A stretch of DNA of 64,000 nucleotides from the NCBI GenBank assembly GCA_013368315.1, contig JAACJM010000004.1:248001-312000 (forward strand), read 5' to 3'. A model generated the notes under the pieces. That model was not told where the DNA came from. It did no database searches and saw only the letters and a program-made list of their open reading frames with translations. A program made the translations under genes and the position numbers. This DNA is from Tetrapyrgos nigripes. Lineage: Eukaryota > Basidiomycota > Agaricomycetes > Agaricales > Campanellaceae. This document shows, one piece after another, positions 37,094-48,549 of the stretch (position 1 is its first letter; the number at the start of each line of letters is the position of its first letter).

Positions 37094-39683
37094 CTATACT
37101 CTGGTCAGCAGACGCCGTTAAGGACACTAGAGCCACGTACCTGTAGTTCTCTGTGTGCAGGAAGAGATCTGTACACTTGCCATACCCATCAGCAATCGCA
37201 AGCTGACAGTCGGCTACCGCGTTCCGGACGTCATATAAAAACGAATCTGGCCCGCAAGCTAAAAGGGAAAAGAAGAGGTTGAGCGGACAAGCCCAATCCG
37301 CAATACCCAGAAGAAGCAGAAGCACTCACCGGCTACAGCCATTGACCCATTAGTCGTCTGACAAGCTTTGTGGATTCTCGCAGGGAGATTAGGCCTTCCA
37401 TAACTCAGGCCAAAAGGTCCTTTCATCATCGACATTGCTTTATCGTCGTCAATGCTTTCGTTATTTGTGTAGTCGTTCTCTTCTATTCCGTCATTACTGG
37501 TAGTATTCTTGTCTTTCCCCAGCCTGTTGATAGCTTGGTCATCCGGGGAACGAGTAACGTGAACGCTGATTGTGAAGCCGAGTTCTCTTGCTGTAGTGAG
37601 TTGTTCTTCAAGCCATGAGATTGAGTCTGTCACCGATGCCATGAGTCACAGTCGGCGAGATGAAGTTGAAGAGCTTACCACTTGTCCTAACAGCCAAGAT
37701 GAACTCGATATGTCTACACTTGAGTTTCGAAGCCTGAGCTTGTCGCACGAAACCCATGAGGATTGGCAATGTGAACGATACACCTGTAGAAATCGGTGAC
37801 CATCAGTGATCCACTTTACTATACAACCACCCGACTGCACAGAGAGAGAAAGGAAGGAGGAAAACTCACCACTTCCTCCAGCAAGCAGGTAAACACTTTC
37901 ATATTCTCCCAAACTCTTCCCCGGTACACCTCCATACGGACCATCAACCCACACCCTGAGAGCCTTTGCAGGTTTATCCTTCACCAGCCCAGCCAATTTC
38001 TTCGTTATACCACCTTGAACTGCGAAGACCAGTTCTAGCTTACCATGGCCATCAGATTCAGCCACATCTCGTCCACTTCGCAGTGGAGATATCGAAGCGA
38101 CGGTAAACGGATGCGAGCTAAACGCATGTAGACCAAGGGTGATGAACCTGACGAAGACGTGTTGACCGGGTGTCCATCTGAGTCTTGGAGGTGTCTGGAT
38201 GGTTAGTTTGAGTAACCCGTCTTCCGTCTCGTGCGTGGATGATGTCATTGCGAGGTATTCGAGGGAAGCAGGGAGTCCAAGTGCGCTGTTGTAAAGCGTT
38301 CGGAAGATTCGGGTGAAGAATGCTAGGAAGTAGATAGCGAAGGTTGCCCAGAAGTAGTCCCTGCAGATGAGGTTGGTGTCAATGAGGAGTGACGGAGAAA
38401 TAGTGACTGGGATTGTGGAGAGACTTACCACGAAGTCAGGATCCAATTGCAATGGATGAAAAGGAAGAACATGAATGCTACTGCAGCACTGTTGTGCAAT
38501 TAGCCTAGTGCGTCTGCCGAACTGGATATAGAAACATACGTGATATGTAACCTTCGAACACACGAAAAGTCAGAGTCGACATCAAGGAGGCTCATCCATA
38601 CATGAAGCCTAGACACTCACTTCTTAAACGTTTCATAATATGGATTGCGTATCCATCCCCAAGACATGAATATGAGCCACGTCTGAGGAATCAAAGCAGC
38701 GACTCCAGTCCAATAGAACGTGCCAGTTTTCCAGTTGAGCTCCATTTCACCCGCGCGAATGCTCATAACGATGAAGGGGAAGGTATGGACCAGGCTTGTT
38801 ATGTCTACAGAGGGATCATGAATATCTTTTGAAACGAGGGTTGAGAATATATGTGGACCATACACATAAACGTCGCAGACCACCGGTGAAAAACTTGCAA
38901 CTTCTCGTGTGATGTTCCAGTGACTAGTGCGATCCAGTTGACTTTGGTTGAGAAGGCACTATAGAATGGCAGCAGTTTAGAACAGAACGAAGGAGAAGAT
39001 GAAGACAAAGAACCCAACACATACATCATAAAAGGCATAATCCCAATCGAAATGTACCCAGACCTCGTAGCAATAGGCATACTATGACCCATTGCGTGTT
39101 TGGGCCAATAGTATGGACGAACGGCGAGCATCAGAGCTGGCAAGGTCGATATTTTCAGAAAAAGGAAGACTAAGCATGAACCGTGAACTCGAACTCACCC
39201 ATAACGAACGAGAACATCCCACCGACTCCGATGATAGCAGCGAGAGGCGGGGAATACCATCCAAATACCCTCACACGATATTGAGAGGCTACAGTGTATC
39301 GGCATATTGCTGTGAGTCTATCAAGGACGCTAGGTGATGTTGACGAGTTAATGCTGGCACCGGTAGGACTGGAGGTAGACTTGGAGCTGAAACGACTCCG
39401 AAGTCGAAAGATCACGTTGAGAATGAGAAGCCACATAATTCCGGTACAGAAGAAGATGACGGTTGGCTGGGCGTAATCCAAGTCGGCTGTGGACCACTGC
39501 GTAGAAAGACAACAATTCAGTCAGACGGGATGAAGACTCGGAGTAAGGGGATGAGAGACCGACATTGTGCCACTTTGAATGAATAAAGGCAACCTCCTCA
39601 TCGGTCAGGCCATCGACATGCGAAGAGGGACTTCCGCGTGAAGTATGCCACCCAACAGGTACTGTTAACCAGGTTCGAGCCAT
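37094..39683 (-). CDS. Ferric/cupric reductase transmembrane component (FRE family)
   Basis: Start ATG 39683 (MARTWLTVPVGWH), stop TAG 37094 after the join HTENYR|V; many introns. Membrane helices carry the heme-ligating histidines expected of FRE/NOX proteins: LQVFHRWSATF joined to ILVHTFPFIVMS, and LHITAAVAFMFFLFIHCNW. The FAD-binding loop HPFTVAS, the pyridine-nucleotide motifs GPYGG and LLAGGSG, and the C-terminal CGPDSF are visible. The enzyme passes NADPH electrons through FAD and two hemes to reduce extracellular Fe3+ or Cu2+. An Asn/Asp-rich cytosolic insert (GIEENDYTNNESIDDDK) is unusual. It is divergent from a CTR copper transporter, which suggests a joint role in reductive copper uptake. 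Confidence 0.9.
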
Positions 39684-40803
39684 AGAAATGAGGAGAGAAG
39701 AGTACGTGTTGGAGAAGTACTGAACACAGAGAAAGTGGTGGTACTCGTTCACCGTACAGAAAGAAAGGTAGTAGGTATTTATGGAAATATGCGATTGAGG
39801 TCCCTGGATCAACTGCAAATTGTACAAATCCCAGCTAAAACCCCGAAATGATGCCTATCTGAGCCGTCATTATTATCCAAAGCAATATCCTCAATACAAG
39901 CAACGCATGAACCATAGGAACAGAACTGGTTCATCGATATGTTGACAGTTATTCCGTCACGCCAGTAAATTGACTGTCTGAGATGGACGGCCTAAATTTC
40001 ATCTTGGCGATGCACAAGATACACCCTAGAGTGGTCCAGAGAAGCGGAAGCCAATGGACGTAGGACAAGTGTCGATGCCAGGCGAACGTTGACCATCCAA
40101 TGGAGACAAATGCGACGTGCCGCGTGAAACAACGGTCTAATCGCCGTGTGATTTGATATGAGATGGAGTCATAGATATGGAGCCAAGAACAGCCAAGGAG
40201 AGGGCAGGGGATCGATGGCCGGGTGGGGGAACGATGAGGAAAACTGGTTTGGATAGAAAAGGTTCGTGGAAAGCCAACAGCTTGCAGTGAGCCGAGCCAG
40301 TAATGTGTAGGGCCAGGAGAGTAGAGTGCAAAAGGGTAGTGAGGTGAAGATACAGGGTGTACAGGGGATGTGCGCGATGAAGAGATATGAAAAGGTGGTG
40401 GAAGTTAGCAAAGGTATCACGCAACCTGGCTTCGCGTTCAGATCGCTCTTGCAACAAATTGTAAACAGGTAGACGTGTAGAGGAAGGCTAAAGAGCGAGC
40501 AGGATAGGGGAAAGGTCGAGGGGAAACGAAAGAGAAGATAGAGGATAGAGGAGGGAAGAAAGGGCATCAAAGAAACGAGTTTAAATTGCGTAGGACTTTT
40601 ATATCGCATCGGAGTGATTGAGGCATATTTGCACCTCGGCTTTATGCGATTGGCTGATGAGTCGTGAGAGTTACCCCTGTCCTCTCTTTCCACCGAACCA
40701 GTTCGTCCTCTGCCAAGCGTCTTCCGAACCATCGCAATTCTTATAAGCAAGATAAAACCAGAATGACTACTAGGTCTCCCTTTTTGTTTTTTGGACTATT
40801 ATC
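39684..40803. promoter_or_regulatory. Shared divergent promoter, metal reductase / copper transporter
   Basis: The 1.1 kb region lies between the divergent starts of FRE (39683, minus) and CTR (40804, plus). Open frames inside it show no family features. GGAAACG- and GGAGAG-rich purine tracts run through 40480-40560, probably as leader of CTR. A metal-responsive factor site could not be recognised with confidence. Confidence 0.5.
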
Positions 40804-41476
40804 ATGTCGCACTCAGACTCTGGAATGTCGGGCATGGACATGTCTGGTTCTTCTGACAACTCGACATCCTCAAGCTCGAGCTCGTCCATGATGATGATGA
40901 TGGTGCCCTACCTCCACTTTACCAAGGGAGATACTCTGTTATTTGACACTGTCACGCCCTCATCTCCTGGTGCCATCTTTGCTGGGTGTCTTATCATGTT
41001 CTTGCTCTCTATACTGGACCGCTACGTCCGTGCTGCTCGTCGTGGTCTGGAACGTCGACTTGCCCTTCGGTAAGCTACCAATGTTCTTCCAGAAGACTGG
41101 TTTTAATCTTCTCGCAGTGCCAACCAACTTATTGTGAATTACCCTACAACTTTGCCCGATGACTCTTCGGCTGCAGGAAAGGCCGTAACAACATTACCTG
41201 CAGCAGAGTCCAACCCATGTTGTACACCACCTCAATCAAGGTTCATCCTCTCGCACGATTTGGCTCGAGGGTTATGACTGGTTTTGAGATTACACTCCAT
41301 TATCTTCTCATGCTGGTTGTAATGTTCGTGGTTTTTCTTTGCTTGTGTCTTGATTTTTTTTTACTGACGCATACGTTTAAAATTTCAGGACCTTCAACGC
41401 CTCATACATCATCAGTATCATTCTTGGTGCTGTCGTTGGAGAAATAGCTTTCGGGAGACTTCATCGGGGTTATTAG
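40804..41476 (+). CDS. CTR-family high-affinity copper transporter
   Basis: Three exons: 40804 to about 41071, about 41118 to 41322, and from about 41390 to the TAG at 41474-41476. The N terminus is Met/Ser-rich and extracellular (MSHSDSGMSGMDMSGSSDNS, then a run of five Met at about residue 30-34), supplying Cu(I) ligands. The first helix follows PGAIFAGCLIMFLLSIL. The second membrane segment has the selectivity-filter MxxxM (LLMLVVM), and the third has the packing motif GAVVGE. The length of about 185 residues is typical of Ctr proteins, which assemble as trimers and import reduced copper. The neighbouring FRE could supply Cu(I). Confidence 0.93.
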
Positions 41477-41753
41477 TGGATATTGGAATGTTATGAACGC
41501 TTTTTGTACAGTACATACACCCAGGACGCTATTCTGGCCAGGAAAACAAGCGTTTGAAACTCACTATGCCTGTTGTCCGGATGAGATGCTCAAGAGCACA
41601 GTATAGTCTTTATAGTCCGTAACAGAAGGTATCATTAAAATGTACATCTTACATGTAGAGTAAAATAACCACAATGGTTCGTGAAGGGAATAGTAGCTAC
41701 TGTAGAACAACAATATGTAATCAAGTGAACGGTGAACCTCAAACATCATTGGA

Positions 41754-43717
41754 TTAGATATCACCGAACCTACGAACGACTGTCATTAGCATCAAGCTCC
41801 TCCAAGACAAAAAGACGAAATGAAGAAATGAAGAAGCTCACCTATCAGGCATAATCACAGGAGCAACCAAACTCCAGATATACAACAAGATGCAGATCCA
41901 ACTGGATATTACCCGCATCCACATCGCTACTTCAGACTGGCCAATGTAGACATCGTTGTTATGGTCATGGTCTACTGGAGTGTTGATGGGTTTCTTGGAG
42001 ACGATGTTGCTGTAATAAGTATAAGGATAAAGGCTTTCAGTGTAAGGAAGCAAAGAGCATAGAAAAGAGACTTACGCATCTGTCAACAGTGCAGCGACAT
42101 ACATGGCAGCCAATGCAAAGATGATGTGGAACCAAGAGTACTACAAGAGATCGAAATCAGTGTGATGAGGGCTAGCAACGTAGCTTGGAGAGACTCACAT
42201 TATATCTAGTTCCAGACCGTTCGTCGTCACGAGTCTCTCCTACGATTTCATCGTCATCATCGTCCATATCCTCTTCTTCCAAAGCAGATGCAGGAATAGC
42301 TCTGGAAAAGAATTGTCTGAATAACAGATCTGTAGAGGAAAACAATCAACACTCACCCAGCCTCAACGGCCGCCAACAAAGCTTGATACCTAGGCGTCTC
42401 CGTCCTCGAAGGCTGCGTATTCACAACCCCAAGCTCAGCATGCCCCTCCAAATTTTCACTTCCCTCCAAATGCACCGCTCCAACCCTCCTCTTCTTCCCA
42501 ACCAAAGCACGACTCTGCGTAGCCGCCCTCGTCGTCGAATACGCAATCGCCAAGAACGTGAAAATCGCACCAAGTATGACAGTTGTCGTTCTCGCTCCCT
42601 TTGCTGCTGTTCCACTTCTCAGGGGGTTACAAGAGCCATTTTCGTGGACGTGGTTGGTAATGGCTGAAACGGTAAGGTAGGTACAATATGCTGCGACCAT
42701 ACCGGATTGGGCGAGACCGGAACGGGGGTTGTATTCCTGGACGAGAGGATGAATGCATAGGATGGTGATGATGATGCATAGAGCGAGGTTAAAGGAGATG
42801 AAGAATTGATTGAGATTGCATCCTGAACCTGCGAAAAATCCGTAGAGAATGCCGGTCATCACGATGGTGAAGATGTACATGGATGCGGTTGAGCCGAGGA
42901 GGATCCATTGCCAGAGATTGGAATTGGTTGGAGAGTTCTCCCAGTTGTCGAGGCAGGTTTCGGACCAAGAGTGGGCGAAATCAACTAGGAGGACGAGGCC
43001 GAGGAGTATGAAGAGTGTGGCACCGATAAGAGAGACATAGTTGCCCCAGAACATGAAGAAGCCGTTGGGAATGAAGAAAGTGACTACGACGAGGACTAGC
43101 CAGAGAAGGACTTTGGGACCCCACCATCTGGAGGAGATGTCAGGAGGAGTGTAAGATATGAGAAGACAACTCACCCATTCTGAATAGCAGCCCGCTTGTC
43201 CTTGGTGTCTTGTACTCCAACGAGGGAAAGGCTGAGCAATGCGTGGAGTAATGTCAAGGCGAAACAGATTCGGTGGACCTGTTGGGACCATAAGCAAAAG
43301 CAATACAGCAGAAAATCTGATGGACATACGGCAAGAATCCCATAGCACCTGTCCGCAGTACAATCCATCTTGATGTAGTCATAACTCCATTTCTCGATTT
43401 GTTTGATCATAAAGTCCGTTTTCATGAGCCACGCCAGCATGGAATTAAGACAGAAGATTATCTGTGGACTTGTGTGAGTTTCCTGTAGGATATTTGGCAA
43501 GTACACCTACAGCAAAGCCAACACGGGTGGCGATAGAAGAGTTACAGTTGCATGACTTGCAGAACATGGAAGCTGGACGAATATTCAGTCGATTTTTTTC
43601 CGGAAAAAGAAGCGACATACCTGCAGTAGATGTAAAGCAGAATGCTAGACCACCCAGACATGATGCGGCGATGGTTCCAAGTCCTCCAGCGAGCGGGAGG
43701 GAAAGCAGAAGACCCAT
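41754..43717 (-). CDS. TMS1: Serinc/TMS1 family membrane protein
   Basis: A multi-exon gene of about 490 residues, from ATG 43717 (MGLLLSLPLAGGLGTIAAS) to TAA 41754 (final join PDR|FGDI). An in-frame ATG at 43741 would add eight residues. Serinc hallmarks: the Cys-rich FCKSCNCNSSIATRVGF after helix 1, WWGPKVLLWLVLVVVTFFIP, the DFAHSWSETCLDNWE region, and the C-terminal YSWFHIIFALAAMYVA with SWICILLYIWSLVAPVIMP. About ten transmembrane helices are expected, with an acidic loop (EEEDMDDDDDEIVGE) before the last ones. Serincs are implicated in serine-lipid incorporation or lipid scrambling in endomembranes; the fungal role is not settled. It is divergent from AP-3 beta, with 174 bases between starts. 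Confidence 0.92.
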
Positions 43718-43770
43718 GGTTAACGGAAAGAAATGACGCAAGCACGTGACAAGGTATCTCCTTGCTCGAC

Positions 43771-43890
43771 GTCAGTAGAGAACGACTTATCTTCTCTGCT
43801 TTCTCTATAAAGACTGGTCTCCAGGCGACGGCGTCAGTAAGGGAGCGACTGATCTTCTCTGCTTCCTCTGTAAAGACTGGTCTCCGCGAC
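43771..43890 (+). repeat. 62-base tandem repeat in the bidirectional SERINC/AP-3 promoter
   Basis: Two imperfect direct copies begin at GTCAGTA (43771 and 43833). They share TCTTCTCTGCTTTCTCTATA-type sequence and AAAGACTGGTCTCC. The second copy ends at the AP-3 beta ATG (43892). Each copy brings a TATAAAG/TGTAAAG-like element, so the core promoter or leader has been duplicated. Confidence 0.8.
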
Positions 43891-43891
43891 G

Positions 43892-46708
43892 ATGAGCGCA
43901 GAATACCTCAATACCTTGACCGAGAATGCCTCTCGTCTCGGTATGCGTCTACAAGAGACTTTATCAGAACATACCAGGGATCTTGCCTTGACACGCTCCA
44001 GCGCAGCCATCTACCTCGACGGCGCCGATGACAAGAAGAGGAACATCCGGAAACAGCTCGATTCCAATAGCGACAGAGAAAAGCTGGACGCCATGAAACG
44101 GTTGATTGCAGTGCGTGTCTTTTGTCTTGCTCCCGACTTTCGAGATGACACATTCTCAGCTCATTTCAAAAGGTCGCAATGTCTCCGAGTACTTTGCTCA
44201 AGTCGTGAAGAATGTCGCGTCACAAAATCTCGAAATACGCAAGCTTGTCTACATATACCTCCTTAGATACGCAGAGCAAGAACCCGACCTTGCTCTCTTG
44301 TCGATCAACACGTTCCAGAAGGATCTCACCGATAGCAATCCTCTTATCCGTGCAATGGCTTTGCGTGTCCTCAGTGGTATCAGAGTGCCTATGATCGGCA
44401 GTATCGTCGTGCTTGCAATCAAGAAATGTGCTGCCGATGTCAGTCCATATGTCCGCAAAGTTGCCGCCTTGGCTATTCCAAAATGTTACGAGTGCGTGAT
44501 CGAGCACTGACTTTCTCTTCGACGTATCTGACAAAATATCTGCGCACAGATTGGACAACAGCCATCTCCCTTCACTCATCGAGATCATCACAACTCTCCT
44601 TCAAGATCGTTCTCCACTATCCATTGGTAGCGTCGCAGTCGCCTTTGAAGCTGTCTGTCCTACCCGTCTGGATCTGATACACCAGCGTTATCGAAGGCTC
44701 TGCAAAGTGCTTTTGGATGTGGACGAATGGGGTCAGGTTGAACTTCTCAACCTTCTTCTGCGATATGCAAGAACCATGCTGCCCCGGCCTATGACAAAAC
44801 CTGAAGGCAACGAGATTGACTCTGACCTCAAGTTACTGTTAGACTCATGTGAGCCGCTATTTCAGAGCAGGAACCCTGCTGTTGTCCTGGCTGCGACCAG
44901 AGTGTTTTGGTATGCTGGACTACCATCCATGCATATCAAATTTGCCGGCCCTTTGCTCCGTCTACTTCATACATCGAAAGAAGTTGAGCGGGTTGTCCTC
45001 TCTTATCTGTTGGTGATTACTCGTGTAGAAACGGTATGTGTTGATCGACTACATGCTCCGACCATCTGAATTGACGTTATTGCAGACTCTCTTCACACCG
45101 CACTACAAACAATTCTTCCTATTTTCCGACGACACACGCCAGGTCAAGACGCAGAAAATCAAAGTGTTGTTACGCCTGCTCACTTTCGATAATCACCAAG
45201 CAATCCTACGAGAATTTATCGTAAATAGCCGTCTTCCTACATGTCAAACAAACCGCTAAATCTATCCTTTCAGGATTGTGCAGACGACGTGGATGACCAA
45301 GTCGTCTCGGACAGCATTCACGCTATAGGTCGTTGTGCCAACCTCGTCCCCGAATCCACTCAACAGTGTCTATCAGCGCTAGTTACTATGATTAAGAGCA
45401 ATAATGGTTCGTAAATTTCTTGCCTATCATTCATCCTGATAACAGCATTCTAATCGCGTTCTACAGACGTCATGGTCAGCAACGCTGTCCTCGTAATCAA
45501 GAACCTCGTCCAAGGTCAGCTCTCCTCATCCACAACCCATCGTTCCACCTCCTCCATATCCATCATCTCCCACCTTGCGCGTAAAATCGACAGTATCCGA
45601 CATCCCGCAGCTCGAGCCTGTGTAATCTGGCTGGTAGGCCAATACTGCAGTATTACCGAGAGCTCAGCAGGAGGTGGTAGTGAAGGAATAGCAGACTGGG
45701 CCCCCGACGTCCTTCGTAAATCCGCCAAATCATTCATCCAAGAAGACGTTATCGTCAAACTACAGATAATCATTCTGGCTGCTAAACTTTTAGTGATGTC
45801 AACTCAGTCTACGTATAGCAAGACGCTTGAACTGCTAAGTTCATATGTCTTTTCGTTGGCTAGGTACGACCCGAATAACGATGTTCGAGATCGAGCGAGG
45901 ATGATTGCCTCGTTGCTTGCGGGCGTTTATCCTTCTTTAGGTGATGAGCAGAATTTGGAAGAGAGGAAGGGTGTGGTGCTTAGGAGGGAACAGGTCAAGG
46001 TTGTATTGTTCAACGGGAAAGCTGAAGCAGTAGATGTCGATGAGAAAGGTATTTTTGGTTTGTGTGTTTCTGTTCAACCTGATTGCTGACGACGTCTTTC
46101 TCGCAGACGAACCAAACGTCTTACTCGGCTCTCTAAGCGCCATCACCGGCCGTTCCTCACTCACTGACCGCATACTTCCAGAATGGCTCGAAAAAGGTGT
46201 TGGATCCTCATTGCGTGATTCACCAGACGATGTTCCTGTCGTGGTTGTACCTACGGCCTTTGGTTCTGGTCCGGGAAGGGGTGGGCCTGGTTCTGTTGCT
46301 GGAGGGCAGTCGAAAAGAGGGTTTGGAAATCAACCTGACGTGTTGGCGCCATCCGGGTCAAGTTCTGGTTCTGGTCCTGGAGGTGCAGGCGCGAAGAAAG
46401 CGAACGGTTGGACGGCGGATTTGGATAAGTTTTATGAGGAGAGTAGTAGTGAGGAGGAGGATGATGAGGAAGACGAAGACGAAGAAGACGAAGACGAGGA
46501 GGAAGGAGAGGAGGAGGGCTCGGAAGAGAGCGAGAGTGGAAGTGGGGAAGAGGATGAAAGTAACAGTGGCAGTAGAGGTGGAAGTGATGGAGAGAAAGTA
46601 AAGTCTGAAGAGGATGAAGAGAGCCACGATAATACAACTCGGACTGGAACAGGACATACTACAAGTCCTCGTCAGGAAGCTTATGCAGAGAACATATGGG
46701 ACAAGTAG
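43892..46708 (+). CDS. APL6: AP-3 complex subunit beta (adaptin)
   Basis: About eight exons giving roughly 830 residues, from [20 protein letters not shown] to the TAG at 46706-46708. The armadillo-like adaptin trunk is clear: [60 protein letters not shown] and [19 protein letters not shown]. The C-terminal third is a Gly/Ser-rich then strongly acidic hinge (poly-Glu/Asp around 46440-46530), as in AP-3 beta. AP-3 sorts cargo from Golgi/endosomes to the vacuole. No appendage domain is present, as in yeast Apl6. Confidence 0.93.
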
Positions 46709-46906
46709 AGTCGTATTAGATTTATGAAGACCGTGGTACTGGATCAGTGTACAAGAAAACATCGTATCTATCTTTCTACCAAAAAGTTACAAGCTCTAGT
46801 GCAGGTACGTAAGAAAAGATTCTAGGCGTCCAAGCAGTCTAACCATCAAATAGTTGAATTACAACATTCCAAGCGTAATCTTGATGAACCTCGTCGTAAA
46901 ATCTCA

Positions 46907-47984
46907 TTACTGGGTCTTCTCTTTCATCTCTGCAGGGGATAATGCAAATCAGAACGAGAACGATACACGGGAATCGGCAAGACTAGGAACGCACCTTTTG
47001 ATTTCCTTTCTACCGTTTTACCGATATCAGAAGAGACCGAAAAGTTTTTCACGGTCCTCGTGGCAAACATGCCCGCCAAAATCACAGCACACAACGCCCT
47101 CGCAGTCTCAGGATCCAACGCTTCCACAGGTTTTCCTTGAGCTCCCCCTCCCATCATCTCAGATAGCACAGTGTGCATATCAGCCCAGAAAGGTTGAGCA
47201 TGTGTCAACAGGGCGTATAAGCCGGTGATAAGAGGTGCACACCACAAATCGACAGTCGTCCAACCGTAAGCTTGAAGTTCCGGGGGTGTTTGAATCCCGA
47301 TGGGTGTAGGGTTCATGAAAGACATGAGATTTGTTAAGAAGAATCCTCCGTTCGCGGTTATCTGAAGGAGTGAACCGTCAGGGAAGAGGGTTCTAGGAAA
47401 TCAAGACTCGGAGCACGCACGAAAGATGTAACCAGCAGAGTCCATGGTGAGTTCGCAAGCACGACAGACGAATTGGCCGTTACAGCAGGTGGAATCAAAT
47501 TGCATAAAAGATATGCACGAGAGAATCCATCGAAAAATGAAAGCGGAAATTCCATTTCGAACGAAAACTCGGGAACGGAGGGTAGACCGTCGACTATTGC
47601 TTGTATGACCGTGTAGAGTGTCGTAGCCACTCCATTAACCATAAATGAAGGAGGAACAAGAAGGAAAGGACCTAGACATTATTGGAGTTAGGCAAGCAAT
47701 TTGAGAATGAAAACGAACATACCTGTCATTGCTTCACCACCAAAAACGACGGTGAGTGTAGTCAAAAGGCTTCGACTGAAGGATCTAGCTTCAACCAAGT
47801 TGTGTCCATGAACTTTAACGTGCTTTCTATGAAGGTCCTCTCGAATCTGACGTAGAATTAGACATAGACGAAAGGCCGCGAGGACGTCTAAAGAGCTGAT
47901 TCCAAGTCCAAACCAAGTGAACGGGGCTATGGGTTGAAGTGCATAGCTGAAGATGCTGACAAAAGGCGACAATAGAAGAGACAT
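46907..47984 (-). CDS. Uncharacterised multi-pass membrane protein
   Basis: Exons join MSLLLSPFVSIFSYALQPIA... (about 47984-47720) to GPFLLVPPSFMVNGVATTLY (about 47670-47400), and then to ANGGFFLTNLMSFMNPTP to the end. The C terminus is TAA 46907 if a last small intron is spliced (SK|EMKEKTQ), or 46924 without it. About 320 residues and five to seven hydrophobic segments are seen; a DVLAAFRL segment and a VVFGGEAMTG stretch stand out. The arrangement is loosely reminiscent of TRIC cation channels, but no diagnostic motif was confirmed. I do not recognise the family with confidence. It is divergent from monooxygenase A. Confidence 0.6.
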
Positions 47985-48447
47985 CGTGCAAGCCGAGCCC
48001 ACTGTGATGGAGGATGCTCAAGGTTGGGCACCTCCAACTGGCGGAAACGCGTAAGCGCACAATTCGGGTATGTACACACGTGTCATGATCAATTTCATCT
48101 CAAAGGTACCATCCAAAAATCTCCAAAAAAAAATCAGATAAAATGTATTGACCAAAGAATTGAAATAGGGAACACTGCGGTGAAGTACTCAGAGTCAATG
48201 TAGTACAGTACTCAAATCGTACAAATTGGTTGCCCGCAGTCACTGGTCAGATCTGCGCGCGGGCCAAGTCATCTTCAAGTAATATTTTTGCCGTTTTACC
48301 TACCGTCCCTGTACGCAACCCAGTCTTCTGAATGGTCAGAGCCGTAAGCTGATCTCTAGAACTTCTTTTAAATTTTTGTATACTTCGCCTGAAAGGACTT
48401 TCAGTCACGAGCTGTTCCGATTAACCGTTGGTGCCACGATTTTCTCT

Positions 48448-48460
48448 TTAAAAGGGAGGT
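48448..48460 (+). promoter_or_regulatory. TATA-like core element of monooxygenase A
   Basis: TTTAAAAGGGAGG lies 90-102 bases before the ATG at 48550. The same TTTAAAAGG/TATAAAAGG-AGGG box sits at nearly the same distance before genes B, C and E. Confidence 0.6.
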
Positions 48461-48549
48461 AAGAGACGAGATGCGACCTTTGTGCTGTCCCACTCCCCAC
48501 AGAGAGACCAGAGAGTGTCGTGCTTCACGCCAAGCAGCCCAGAGTAAAC

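Noticed and set aside
40137..40750. Minus-strand 193-codon open frame between FRE and CTR
   Set aside because: Low-complexity Ser/Leu/Phe composition from a purine-rich leader; no domain or splice evidence.
46251..46762. Open frames opposite the AP-3 beta acidic hinge
   Set aside because: They mirror the GAG/GAA-rich hinge and consist of Leu/His/Pro/Arg repeats, so they are artefacts of composition.
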